Origin: Mesostigma viride
Taxonomy: Eukaryota; Streptophyta; Mesostigmatophyceae; Mesostigmatales; Mesostigmataceae
DNA length: 64,000 nt
NCBI GenBank assembly: GCA_009746045.1
Contig: RPFO01000348.1
Span: forward strand, 2,191,189-2,255,188
Direction: 5' to 3'
Shown here: piece by piece, positions 38,104-47,324 of the stretch
Numbering within the stretch: position 1 is the first letter of the stretch
Layout: every line of letters begins with the position of its first letter
The notes under the pieces: generated by a model
Database searches by the model: none
Told to the model about the DNA's origin: nothing
What the model saw: the letters and a program-made list of their open reading frames with translations, nothing else
Translations under genes and position numbers: made by a program

Positions 38104-40629
38104 TTGTTACCATGTAATGTGGTGACAGAGACCCAGGAATGGCAAGCGGAGCCTAGCGAAGGCCCGCGGCAACTACTCCTCTTCACTGGAAGCCTACCAG
38201 ACCCCCAGGGCTCTGGGCGTTGTTTGGAGGGCATCAAGGTCCTCATTGACAGTGGTGCGGCTACCACCTTCATCAGTGAGGCCATAGTGCAGCGCCTGGG
38301 AGTAACCCCGACTCCCCATACCATTGCTCGGCGCGTGCGATACTCGGATGGCTACACTCAGCCATCCCCGGGCTATGTGGACTTGGCCCCTATCGTACAA
38401 GGCACCAGCGTGCCCATTCGCGCCACGGTCATTCCCTTACAAGCGGCTGATATCATCCTAGGGATTGACTGGCTGCACATCTCCAAGGTGACCGTCTCTT
38501 TTGGTACCATGGTTACCCACTTCCCAGATGGGTCATTCTGGTTACCTGAGCGGCAGTATGCGGCCAACGGCATGACCATCACCGATGACACGCCTGCCCT
38601 CAAGAGTGACCGTCGTCGCCTTGCGGACATTCTCATGTCCAAAAGGGAGTTCAAGCGGATGATGAGAGCCCGGCAGCCTCCTCCCGTTTACTCCATTCGT
38701 CTGGACGCCCTTGCCCACGTGCGCGGGCCCAGCGCCCAGCATGCACAGGCTGGAGTTTCGTTAAACTCGCTTGGCATGGACTTGTCGGAAGACGAGGTGA
38801 AACGACTCAACGCAGTGCTCGATCAGTATTCAGCCGTGTTTGAGGAGAAAACACCTACGTTTCCCCCGGCCAGACCGGTGCTCCACCGCATTCATTTGCA
38901 GGAGGGGCACCCACCTACCACCTCACCCATTTTTCGCATGGGACCCGTGGAGTTGGCAGAGCTCAAGAAGATCTTGGTCGGCTTGTTGGAGGCCGGCTTG
39001 ATCGAGCCCAGCAATAGCCCTTACAGCGCGGGCGTGTTGCTGGTGCCCAAACCCAATGGGAAGTGGCGTCTGGTTACGGATTATCGCAAACTCAATGCGA
39101 TCACCGTGAAGTCCAAGTATCCCCTCCCCCGCATCGATGATATATTTAATAAGGTGGAGGGCGCAAAGTACTTTACGGTGCTCGATTGTGCAGACGGTTT
39201 TTGGCAACTTCGGATCGCCCCCGAAGATTGCCATAAAACAGCCTTTGCCACGCCTTTTGGCCATTACCAATTCCGCGTGGCGGCCATGGGCTTGTGTAAC
39301 AGCCCTGCCTCTTTTCAGATGCTCATGAACCACCTCTTTAGGTCGGTGATGGGCACTAGTCGGCTGCCCCAGGTCTCGGCAGACCTGCGCGACCCGACTA
39401 TCCCGTGGGACCCGGGGACGCAGCCGTACAAACGCACCTGCGTGGCCATCTACTTGGATGACATCCTCATTTTCTCTCGCACGTTCGAGGAGCACTTGGA
39501 GGATGTTGCCGCGGTTCTGCAGATCATGGCGGATAATAAACTGTCCGCCCGCCGCAGCAAGGTAGAATCAGGCCGCAGCGTCCCCTTTCTAGGCCACATT
39601 CTCTCGGACAAGGGCGTGTCCACGGACCCCGATAAGGTCGCCGCCGTCCAACAGTGGCCTGTTCCCGCGAATGTTCGCGCCTTGCGCAGCTTCTTGGGCT
39701 TGGTATCGTATTATCGCCGCTTCATCCCGCGTTTCGCGACCATTGCGGCCCCGCTTACTCACCTCCTCAAGAAGGACGTACCGTGGGAATGGTCAGGCCT
39801 GTGTCAACAGGCCTTTGACCTGCTGAAGGCCAGGCTCGCCACTGCGCCTGTCCTCATCCTTCCGGATCCCACCAAGCCATTCGTGGTCAATAGCGATTCT
39901 AGCAAGGTTGCTATTGGCGGTGTGCTGCTCCAAGACCATGGTCTCGGTCTCCAACCGGTCGAGTATATCTCCCGGACGATGATCCCGGCCGAAAGAAATT
40001 ACCCGGTCCATCAGCAAGAGTTGTTGGCCGTGGTGTACTGTTGCCATACTTGGCGGCACCATCTTCTGGGTGCTCAGTTCAACGTGGCCATGGCCGAACC
40101 CGACCCTGCGGACCCGTACCGCTTGATCATCCAGACCGACCATCGGCCCCTCACGCACTTGTTGACGCAGCCCACGCTTACGCCACGCCAAGCCCGTTGG
40201 CTTGAATATTTGGCACAGTTCGGTCCGTTCAAGATCGAATATGTCAAGGGCCTTGACAACACGGTCCCTGACGCCCTGTCGCGTCGCCCCGACTATTGGT
40301 TTTATGAGGATCTTGACGTTTTGGCCACGACGTTGATCCCCTCCCATGGTCCCGTCGCCCCCTTTGGCGACCGCTTGAGCGACCCGATGAGCCCCTTCCT
40401 CTTCTGTGGCGCCACAACCGCGGAGGTTGACACTGTTGACCATTCCGTGCGCCTCGCCGGCAGCACCCCTGCACGTGAGGGCACGTGCGCAGCCGCAGGG
40501 GGGGAAGGACTTCGGCCCCGTACAGCCATATGGTGCCGGCGACAGGAGTCTACCCTCCAATGCAGCCCGTTGGAGAGGCATTCACGTTGGCAAATACTGC
40601 AACAACGGTCGTCATCAGCTCGGACCTAG
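38104..40629 (+). CDS. pol: Pol: protease, reverse transcriptase, RNase H
   Basis: The frame is open from 37963; the position given is a TTG, not a real start. Aspartic protease motif DSGAATTF at residues 49-56, RT with catalytic YLDD at 450-453, and an RNase H-like region at about 590-720 (HQQELLAVVYCCHTWRHHLL, QTDHRPLTHLL). It copies the element RNA into DNA. The frame leaves the coding path at the G7 run near 40500 and ends at 40629 in junk, so Pol is cut from integrase in this copy. Confidence 0.9.
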   Translation: MLPCNVVTETQEWQAEPSEGPRQLLLFTGSLPDPQGSGRCLEGIKVLIDSGAATTFISEAIVQRLGVTPTPHTIARRVRYSDGYTQPSPGYVDLAPIVQGTSVPIRATVIPLQAADIILGIDWLHISKVTVSFGTMVTHFPDGSFWLPERQYAANGMTITDDTPALKSDRRRLADILMSKREFKRMMRARQPPPVYSIRLDALAHVRGPSAQHAQAGVSLNSLGMDLSEDEVKRLNAVLDQYSAVFEEKTPTFPPARPVLHRIHLQEGHPPTTSPIFRMGPVELAELKKILVGLLEAGLIEPSNSPYSAGVLLVPKPNGKWRLVTDYRKLNAITVKSKYPLPRIDDIFNKVEGAKYFTVLDCADGFWQLRIAPEDCHKTAFATPFGHYQFRVAAMGLCNSPASFQMLMNHLFRSVMGTSRLPQVSADLRDPTIPWDPGTQPYKRTCVAIYLDDILIFSRTFEEHLEDVAAVLQIMADNKLSARRSKVESGRSVPFLGHILSDKGVSTDPDKVAAVQQWPVPANVRALRSFLGLVSYYRRFIPRFATIAAPLTHLLKKDVPWEWSGLCQQAFDLLKARLATAPVLILPDPTKPFVVNSDSSKVAIGGVLLQDHGLGLQPVEYISRTMIPAERNYPVHQQELLAVVYCCHTWRHHLLGAQFNVAMAEPDPADPYRLIIQTDHRPLTHLLTQPTLTPRQARWLEYLAQFGPFKIEYVKGLDNTVPDALSRRPDYWFYEDLDVLATTLIPSHGPVAPFGDRLSDPMSPFLFCGATTAEVDTVDHSVRLAGSTPAREGTCAAAGGEGLRPRTAIWCRRQESTLQCSPLERHSRWQILQQRSSSART

Positions 40630-42143
40630 AGCGCCTCATCTCGCGCTTCACGGTCACTGAGGGTAAGGCAAATGAAGCCATAGCTGCCCGCCCTCAGAGC
40701 ATGGACGGCTACCCAGCCAAGTTTCAAAACGGGTTCCTTTACGTGAATGTCAGTGGCCAGGCGGCCCGTCAAGACTCATGGCGCTTGTATGTCCCCCAAA
40801 TATGCCGCGCTGAGGTATTATTTGAGTTACATGACTCCGTCTTGGGGGGACACCAAGGCCAGGACAGGCTGTTAGCGAGGGCCCGGAGGTCCTACTATTG
40901 GCCTAAGATGGCTCGGGATGTGCGGGAGTATGTCAGTACCTGTGACAGCTGCCAGCACATGAAGCCACGGAATACGGGCAAACAGGGCGTTCCAAAGGAA
41001 ATTCCAGACCCCATGTTCCCTTGGGACTCGGTGATGATGGATTTCATTGGGCCCTTGCCAGAGACCAAGGCGGGCAATGCTCAGATCCTGGTAGTGGTGG
41101 ACCGGCTCACGCGGAGATGCCATTTAATCCCCTGCAAGGCCACCCTGACGGCGGAAGAGTGTGCCCACTTGTTCCTAAACAATGTGTTCCGGCTCCATGG
41201 CATGCCCCGACAATTTATCACCGACAAGGACAAGCTGTTCACGTCGAAATTTTGGACCTCATTTTTTCAGGTCGTCGGGACTAAGTTGTCTATGGGTACG
41301 GCCTATCACAGTAGCTCTTCTCACATGGTGGAGAGAGTGAATCGGGTGGTGGAAGAGGCACTGCGGCACTACCTGGATCGAGACGGGAGGAATTGGGACG
41401 AAGTGCTGGGATTCATTGAGTTTTCACTCAATAATGCCCCCCATTCTGCCCACGGGTATACCCCGTTCTTTCTTGATACAGGCAGGCATCCCCTTACCCC
41501 CACCGATCTCTTGACCGCCCCAGCCATCACCACGACAACGGAGCTACGCTCCACAGTCGCAGGGGCGCGGGAGCTGGTACAACGGATGGTGCAAGCTCAT
41601 TCCAGCGCCATAAGTGGCCTACGTCAGGCGCGTGCCAAGTACATGGCGCGAGTCCAAAGTACCCTGGACAGGCGCACCCCTGCAATCGAAGCAGGTGACT
41701 TGGTTTTAATTGAGGGCCCCCACCAAGGCCGCTTCTCGCACAAGTTCGAGGACAGCCTGAAGGTCAAGCTCCGCCCCTTATTCCTTGGACCGTATCTGGT
41801 GGAGAAGGTGTTCAATGAGGTGATGGTGTCTGTCGCCATCCCGGACTCGTGGCAGCTGAAGTCCAATGTTTTCCACGTTGACCAGCTGAAGCTTTACCGC
41901 AAGAGCACCTTCCCAGGTCGTGTCATGGCACCCGCCCCCTTGGAGTTCAACCCCGAGACGGGCGAGCCCGAGGATGAGGTCGAGGACATTGTAGCCCACC
42001 GCAATCGAGGCCGCCGCCGCGAGTACCTCCTTAAGTGGAAGTTCTCCCAAACAGAGCTAGAGCACTCATGGGTAGCTGAGGCTGGACTCACGGGCTGTGC
42101 ACGCTTGCTACAGGAGTATAAAGCCCGGGCAGGGTTGGCATAA
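40485..42143 (+). CDS. Pol continuation: integrase with chromodomain
   Basis: The frame picks up after the G7 run. HHCC zinc domain: H116, H123, C153, C156. Catalytic D186, D247 and E283 (35 residues between the last two, as in DD35E integrases). A C-terminal chromodomain at about 497-546 (DIVAHRNRGRRREYLLKWKF) marks a chromovirus and probably steers integration to marked chromatin. It is part of the Pol polyprotein rather than a separate gene; the break needs one indel or a slip. Confidence 0.9.
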   Translation: MRSRRGGRTSAPYSHMVPATGVYPPMQPVGEAFTLANTATTVVISSDLERLISRFTVTEGKANEAIAARPQSMDGYPAKFQNGFLYVNVSGQAARQDSWRLYVPQICRAEVLFELHDSVLGGHQGQDRLLARARRSYYWPKMARDVREYVSTCDSCQHMKPRNTGKQGVPKEIPDPMFPWDSVMMDFIGPLPETKAGNAQILVVVDRLTRRCHLIPCKATLTAEECAHLFLNNVFRLHGMPRQFITDKDKLFTSKFWTSFFQVVGTKLSMGTAYHSSSSHMVERVNRVVEEALRHYLDRDGRNWDEVLGFIEFSLNNAPHSAHGYTPFFLDTGRHPLTPTDLLTAPAITTTTELRSTVAGARELVQRMVQAHSSAISGLRQARAKYMARVQSTLDRRTPAIEAGDLVLIEGPHQGRFSHKFEDSLKVKLRPLFLGPYLVEKVFNEVMVSVAIPDSWQLKSNVFHVDQLKLYRKSTFPGRVMAPAPLEFNPETGEPEDEVEDIVAHRNRGRRREYLLKWKFSQTELEHSWVAEAGLTGCARLLQEYKARAGLA

Positions 42144-42696
42144 TTCCGGCCCTTCTCCTACCTTTTGCGTAATGCTCCTTGCATGTGCATTGGCAGCCTT
42201 GATGCAGGCCGCCCCGCCCCAGGGGTCCATGGGCGAGTTATTCGGTGCGGTATCGTTTGGACAGGAGGTTCGGTGTCCCTCACCCGACACAAGTTCCTCG
42301 CCGCCTTCTTGAGCGTTTTCCCACTGGAGGCGCTGCGGGATGTCAACCTGGCCAAACGCCATGATGCACGCGCCGGCGAGCGGCAACTCACCTTCCAGCC
42401 CGCCCTAGTCCAGGCCAATGGCCTGCCTCTTCCCGAGCCGGCTGAGGCCGCGCCGGCTGAGCGTGTCCACCGGCGTCAACGCCCGGCCGCACCTCTGCGC
42501 GGGCATGGCCGTGGGGGCTCCACTCGTGGGGGTCACCGCCCGAGCCCTTACCGCCCGGCGCCGTAAACCATCGCCAACGGACGGTGACAATTGGCACGAT
42601 CGATGCGTGCCCTGGAAGGGAACAGTGACCATGTATACAGTCATTTATAAGTCCCGGCTACAGGAGTAGCCGCCTCTTTTGTTGGGGGGGGAGGAG
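42144..42696 (+). other. 3' untranslated region and polypurine tract of the chromovirus
   Basis: Holds a 133-codon frame at 42165-42566 with low-complexity Pro/Arg content and no family, probably not a gene. The polypurine tract ggggggggaggag directly precedes the 3' LTR and would prime plus-strand synthesis. Confidence 0.6.
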
Positions 42697-43429
42697 TGTT
42701 GCACGGATGCAACATGCCATTTGTGGTATTAAATTATCCGTCCCGGTCGATCGGCGCCGACCGTAATCCGGCGCCAGTGCCGAGGCCATAGTATAGTTGG
42801 CAGCCGAGGCAATCCGTGTGGAAGTAAGTGTAGAAGTTTTGCTGACGAACTTGGCCTTTGCGCCGTAGGCAGACCTAGCGCCTGAACGGGAGTTACGGAC
42901 AGCCAAGTGGCACTGCACATGCGTTATGATGGTACCTACGGACATTTGGATATTTTTCAGGAGAGGCCTCTAGCCGTACTGGTCTTTAACGTGTTCTAGA
43001 CGGTTCGAGAAGCCCGTCCCCGCGGACCTCACGTCATGCCTGGTTGGCAGCGCCAGGCGCAGCCACCAACGGGGACGAAGGGACAAAATAGGAAGGCTCG
43101 AGCTATGCCAGCAATCCGGACCTTGTATCGTAATTTACCACGTTGCTCTACAGATTATTTACCATCGCTTAATCCTGGAGTGTAAATCTCCTGTGGGCTC
43201 GAGTGTGAATCCCTCGCCTACTGGGTGTAAGTCTTCCCGCATTGAGTGTTTTAATCTGTGTGGTGACATTGTAATATACGAAACCGGTTTTCCGGGTTTG
43301 AGCTTATTCGTATTGTGTGACAAGTATTCTTAAGCCACCATCGTGCGCTGTGACGCATAGGAAGTCAAAGGTCTTTCGCATTCATTCTCAATCATTAAGG
43401 CGCTATTCTAAATAGCCATACGTGTTAAA
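42697..43429 (+). repeat. 3' LTR of the chromovirus
   Basis: 733 bp, nearly identical to the 5' LTR. Differences by eye are acttggcc for actcggcc, a missing c in gttacgga, ggctcgag for ggcacgag, and an extra c in tattctaaa. Few differences mean a recent insertion. Confidence 0.95.
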
Positions 43430-43716
43430 ATCGCTCTCGCCACATCCGTCAGGCGCGAGGGGGTGACGTCGCGGACGTCGAAGTCGCGGACGAGGATCCC
43501 CTTCTCGACGATTTCCTCGATCACAGTATCCCACCTCGCGCTCGGCCCGCGTTTGGGTTCGTTGAAGATCCAGCGGTACACGTGCGGGCCGAGTCTCTTG
43601 TCCCGCGTCTTGTCGTATATCGCCCGGATTTCCGGAGGACTCTTCCCGGATAACACGTCCTTTCCGTTTCGTCCGTGGGACGATAGGAAGCGGATCCAAG
43701 GGTTACCCATACCCAT
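43430..43716 (-). pseudogene. 5' part of the split viral gene
   Basis: Starts MGMGNPWIRFLSSHGRNGKD at ATG 43716 and reads an HMG-like or coactivator-like N-terminus (NPWI, then a helix with SPPEIRAIYDKTR). The pattern resembles short NPWI-x-F motifs of viral transcription-associated proteins, a weak match. The frame continues exactly across the target duplication into 34961 and below, showing one gene before the LTR element inserted. The AATAAATG of the upstream minus gene overlaps its leader. Confidence 0.6.
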
Positions 43717-43726
43717 CCGGCATCAT

Positions 43727-44194
43727 TTATTCGGCTTTCGACGCGTCGCGCGATACCGCCCGCGTCTGCAACCGGTTCAGCACGCGCGCCGTCACAGTCG
43801 TGTACACCGCGGCGATCGTCATCTTCGCGTACATCACGATCGCGAACGAGAGCAGACCGCGGAACCACCCCGCGCGGATCCATTCGGGCGCGAAAATCAC
43901 GCACGTCGCGATGCCGTACAACACGTGCGGGGTCGCGCGGAGGAACTGGAACTTGGTGTGGTTCTCCTCCGTCACGCGATCCACGAGCGCCTTGTCGACG
44001 AAAAACGCCAGCACCGCGAAGATGATCGGGAAGAACAGGAGATTCGACACGCGGTACCCTCCTCCGAACGACATCTGGAAAATCGACATCGGCGGGGCGT
44101 CGACACGTGGAGTCGCGTCGACGCGCCGAGTCGTGACGGGCGGTTGCGGAACCGTCGACATCCGTGTCGTTTGTGTCGTTGGTGTCGTTTCCAT
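43727..44194 (-). CDS. Membrane protein, three predicted TM segments
   Basis: 155 aa from ATG 44194 (ATG 44089 gives a shorter product without the Thr/Pro-rich leader). TM segments at about residues 51-68, 91-103 (weak) and 112-137. TATA-like CGTATAGGA sits directly before ATG, as at 49863. The stop TAA overlaps AATAAA. Probably a virion or envelope membrane protein of the viral genome; no family recognised. Confidence 0.65.
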   Translation of the reverse strand: METTPTTQTTRMSTVPQPPVTTRRVDATPRVDAPPMSIFQMSFGGGYRVSNLLFFPIIFAVLAFFVDKALVDRVTEENHTKFQFLRATPHVLYGIATCVIFAPEWIRAGWFRGLLSFAIVMYAKMTIAAVYTTVTARVLNRLQTRAVSRDASKAE

Positions 44195-44207
44195 TCCTAT
44201 ACGCGTC

Positions 44208-44215
44208 TATAAAAG
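44208..44215 (+). promoter_or_regulatory. TATA box TATAAAAG
   Basis: 59-66 bp before ATG 44274, the same spacing as the CATAAA elements at 23091, 22850 and 32123, and followed by the similar gcgg. It divides the divergent pair 44194/44274. Confidence 0.6.
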
Positions 44216-44273
44216 GCGGAGGACCGGGCGTTCTGCTCTCAGTCTCCAGCTAGCTCCAGCTCTCCAACCGAAA

Positions 44274-45092
44274 ATGTTGCGCATCGATCGGAACCTCTAC
44301 TCCAACCTGTCCATGTTCAAAATGCTGATGGAAGGGTCGGTCGTGGACCCGGAATTCCTGCCGCCCATACTCGAGGAACTCGGGAAACACGCGCAATCCT
44401 CGCTCCCGTTAAACGTCCCGTCGTCGTACGTCGGCGAACTGCACAGGGCGTACCTCGGCGAAATGATGTTCGCGGACGAGGCGCCCGGCGGAAACGATTG
44501 TCCCATCGCCGTCGTCGCGAGGGCCGCGGGCATGCCGTATCTTTCCGGAGTCGACGGGATGTCCATCGCCCCCTCGCAATGGACCGACGTCTACCGCGTC
44601 GTCGACGCCGAAATCCACACGCGACTGCCGGGATACGAGCCCCAACTCGACGCGTCAAAAAACGTGTCCGACTTCGACGCCGCCGCGAGATTGTTCCATG
44701 ACTCGCGCTTGTTCGAGTTCATGTACGAGGTCGAGCGAAAGGGCGTGCTCTGGGTGCTGTCGGCGCACATCGTGCGATGCGTGCAGAGTCTCGACCCCGT
44801 GGACCTCGCGCTCTTGCAATTGGCGATCGCGACCGCCATGCAAGCCCACGACGCGGACGTCATCGCCGTCTGCGCGTTCCTGCACGTCGCCTCCCTCGTC
44901 CAGGCAAAAGGGATCCGGCGCGAGGTCGCCGAAGTCCTGGTGAATCGCGTCGTGGACGTCGCGAAATGCGTGTACAACACGATGAGCGGAGGAGCCCCCT
45001 TCAACGCGGTGTCTTCCGCCATCGCTCACTTGATCTGTGTGAACAACAAGAACGAGTCGGACTCGCTGTTTGGCGGCTTGAACATGTCCTAA
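44274..45092 (+). CDS. Unknown viral-block protein, 272 aa, helical
   Basis: ATG 44274 (MLRIDRNLYSNLSMFKMLME). Mostly alpha-helical, with a hydrophobic but not clearly membrane-spanning stretch near 155-210 (WVLSAHIVRCVQSLDPVDLA). The promoter resembles the early-type genes (TATAAAAGGCGG). The stop is followed by TATAATAAAA. No family recognised. Confidence 0.65.
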   Translation: MLRIDRNLYSNLSMFKMLMEGSVVDPEFLPPILEELGKHAQSSLPLNVPSSYVGELHRAYLGEMMFADEAPGGNDCPIAVVARAAGMPYLSGVDGMSIAPSQWTDVYRVVDAEIHTRLPGYEPQLDASKNVSDFDAAARLFHDSRLFEFMYEVERKGVLWVLSAHIVRCVQSLDPVDLALLQLAIATAMQAHDADVIAVCAFLHVASLVQAKGIRREVAEVLVNRVVDVAKCVYNTMSGGAPFNAVSSAIAHLICVNNKNESDSLFGGLNMS

Positions 45093-45113
45093 TATGCATT
45101 ATAATAAAACGAT

Positions 45114-45338
45114 TCAACGTCTCCTCGCTCTCAAAGTCGCCATTTGGCGCCATTTCTTCTTAGGTTTCGCGGGCCGTTTCGCGACCCCGACGCGCTGTTT
45201 GTTCAGCGACTCGATCGCGTCGATGAACGCCTCGTCCGACTCGGCGGACTTGAGCGCGTCGATCAGATCCGACGGTAGTCCGCCGAGCTGTTCGAACATC
45301 CGAATCATGGCCACACGATCGATGTCGATTCCGTCCAT
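45114..45338 (-). CDS. Small protein, 74 aa
   Basis: The start is chosen at ATG 45338 (MDGIDIDRVAMIRMFEQLGG) because tatatcgtgacg precedes it; the frame is open 20 codons upstream. A helical N-half and a Lys/Arg-rich C-terminus (RPAKPKKKWR) suggest nucleic-acid binding. No family recognised. Confidence 0.5.
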   Translation of the reverse strand: MDGIDIDRVAMIRMFEQLGGLPSDLIDALKSAESDEAFIDAIESLNKQRVGVAKRPAKPKKKWRQMATLRARRR

Positions 45339-45466
45339 CGTCACGATATAGTACGCGGTTATTTTTACAAACGACACGACATGTCGTTCCGTCGACATCG
45401 CGAAAAAGGGTCATAGGCGGTCCGTCGACTCCGGGACCCATTATTCTTCTCGGCGGTCTGGTAGGA

Positions 45467-46696
45467 ATGAGGAAAAAACAAGCGCCTCTCAGGATATGTC
45501 GGAGCCTCTCGCTGAACGCCGCCGCCGCGAAGGCGACCGGGAAGAGGCGGTTCTACCCGCTCACGGTCGTCGACATCCGCATCCTCTGCAAGAGGTTGGG
45601 GTTCGTGACCCCGAAGTGGATCACCAAGAGACAGGCGGAAGCCAGTCTGGTCGCGGTCTTGGCCGCGCGCAAGATACAGCGGTGGGCGAGGAGGACGTTC
45701 CTCATGAGGAGCAAGGCCGTCGCGCGCATCAAGAAACACGTCGCCTTGTTCCCGCAGAACAGGGAAGACATGGTCATGCTCGAACCGCTCCCGCACAAAT
45801 CCCACGTGTTCAAACTCGTGCTGCCGGACAGGACGGTTATCGGTTTCAACGCGCCCAGGCTCGCGGAGTTCATCCTGGACTCGGGGACGTACGAGGACCC
45901 CGTCACGCGGCACCAGTTCGACGAGGTCGAGTTGAACCGTCTCGACCACCAGGTCCGACGTTTAGGGTATCAGCGCCGTTCGACCCTTCACGCCTTTCGC
46001 CATCCCGAGATCGCGCGCGCGAAGAAGGAGAAGGCCTCGTTGGTCGCAGGACTGGAGAGGATGGCGGCGGAGATGGTGGAGATGATGATCCAGGTGGCGG
46101 AGGGAGGGGAGGCCAATCGGGACGTGTTACTCCTGTTGGACGGGGACTACTTTCCCCAGTGGCACGCGTACTTCCGCCAGCTGGTGGCGATCGACCCGCA
46201 CGCCGGCCACTCGGGGCTATTGAGTTATCGGGGGATGGTGAAGTCGGCGATGGAGAGGGGCGCGGCGGAGAACCCCTTCGCGTCGCACGTCCAGATCCAC
46301 AACCGAAGACTGGTGCTGAGTTACATCGGACAACTGCTCGACTCGTACCAGGTTCGGGGGTTCGGGGGCGCCCCCCCCGCTGCACCTGTTGTGCACCAGT
46401 TACCCGCGTCCTCGCTTTCCGCCTCGCGCATGTTTGTCGATCCTGTCGCCAACATGATCCCGGGGATGACCGTGTTCCAGCTGGTCCAGATGCTGGCGGG
46501 GGCGACGCCGGACGATAACGGGCAATGGTCGTACCATTTCCCGCCGCCGGACACGTCGGCGCCCGTCTTCGTCGCGCCGACAGCTGGCGTTTTCCCGTTA
46601 CCCGACACGACGACGACATCGACATCGGAGTACGGAGACCGACCCGACGGGTGGGAGGATGCCGTGTCGAGGATGCATGACGACATCGACGCGTGA
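45467..46696 (+). CDS. IQ-motif and U-box/RING-like protein
   Basis: 409 aa. An IQ-like helix at residues 66-76 (AARKIQRWARR), which in other proteins binds calmodulin-type partners, is followed by a U-box-like region at about 127-160 (FNAPRLAEFILDSGTYEDPV, then EVELNRLD) with the DPVT and hydrophobic spacing seen in giant-virus U-box/RING-like proteins. The rest is helical, with a Pro/Thr-rich tail. A role in ubiquitination is inferred only from that region, and no zinc ligands are present. Confidence 0.6.
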   Translation: MRKKQAPLRICRSLSLNAAAAKATGKRRFYPLTVVDIRILCKRLGFVTPKWITKRQAEASLVAVLAARKIQRWARRTFLMRSKAVARIKKHVALFPQNREDMVMLEPLPHKSHVFKLVLPDRTVIGFNAPRLAEFILDSGTYEDPVTRHQFDEVELNRLDHQVRRLGYQRRSTLHAFRHPEIARAKKEKASLVAGLERMAAEMVEMMIQVAEGGEANRDVLLLLDGDYFPQWHAYFRQLVAIDPHAGHSGLLSYRGMVKSAMERGAAENPFASHVQIHNRRLVLSYIGQLLDSYQVRGFGGAPPAAPVVHQLPASSLSASRMFVDPVANMIPGMTVFQLVQMLAGATPDDNGQWSYHFPPPDTSAPVFVAPTAGVFPLPDTTTTSTSEYGDRPDGWEDAVSRMHDDIDA

Positions 46697-46739
46697 TATT
46701 AAGGGGTGATCCACCGATCCATTCCACGAAACGAACGAA

Positions 46740-47315
46740 ATGGAGTACGCGATCAGACACGACGACGTCGCGCGGTTCCTGCGCTGCCGGGTCGGCGAAA
46801 CCCTGGAAACGATGGACCGGTGGCTGCGGCCCCGTCCGCGTCCGTGTCACGTCGACGAGGAGGTCGCCGAGGTCGTGGGACGCGAATTGTTCGAGTATTT
46901 GGACGAACATGATAAGGGGAAGGCCGCCAGGAAGACGCTGCGAGACGCACTGTACGACGCGCATACCGAATTATACGCGCGCGACGGTTTCGAGATTCCC
47001 GCCACTGTGTTGGGGTTACTCGCGCTTCAAATGGTCTTGCGCATCGCCGCCTTGTGCTTGGCGAGAGGGGACTTGGAATTCACGGAAACGCTCCCAAGCG
47101 GAATGTGCGTCCTTGCCGAAGTGTCCGAAACGGAACTGAAAGAAACGATGGACGAAATTGAGGCTATCGTGGAAGACATCGCACCTTTCGATCTCGAGGT
47201 GTTTGACTGTCCGAAATTGTTGAAATGGTACTGCGACACGAACATGTGGAGACAAATGGAAACGTTTTCAGGAACTGCCAATCGCGTATGCGAACAATTG
47301 TTTATTCTTTCGTAA
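46740..47315 (+). CDS. Unknown viral-block protein, 191 aa, acidic helical
   Basis: ATG 46740, 43 bp after the previous stop on the same strand. Helical; residues 95-115 are hydrophobic (VLGLLALQMVLRIAALCLAR) and could be an amphipathic helix or weak TM. The second half is acidic. The stop lies 10 bp from the stop of the convergent gene at 47325. No family recognised. Confidence 0.6.
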   Translation: MEYAIRHDDVARFLRCRVGETLETMDRWLRPRPRPCHVDEEVAEVVGRELFEYLDEHDKGKAARKTLRDALYDAHTELYARDGFEIPATVLGLLALQMVLRIAALCLARGDLEFTETLPSGMCVLAEVSETELKETMDEIEAIVEDIAPFDLEVFDCPKLLKWYCDTNMWRQMETFSGTANRVCEQLFILS

Positions 47316-47324
47316 AAGTGTTCC

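Larger units (their letters stand above)
34967..43429 (+). mobile_element. Ty3/gypsy chromovirus, nearly intact
   Basis: Two 733-bp LTRs (34967-35699, 42697-43429) differ at about four places by eye. The 5-bp target duplication ATCGC is at 34962-34966 and 43430-43434. Order inside: gag, protease, reverse transcriptase, RNase H, integrase, chromodomain, then a polypurine tract (42684-42696). This is the Ty3/gypsy order with the chromodomain typical of chromoviruses. It sits antisense to the viral gene it split. One frame break, in a G7 run at 40498-40504, separates RNase H from integrase. Confidence 0.95.

Noticed and set aside
42165-42566. 133-codon ORF after integrase
   Set aside because: Low-complexity Pro/Arg content, no known chromovirus gene there.
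46321-46686. Antisense frames of several hundred codons in the viral block (also 48669-49589, 50723-51919, 53954-55162)
   Set aside because: Mirror frames of G/C-rich coding genes, with Arg/His-rich composition and no motif.
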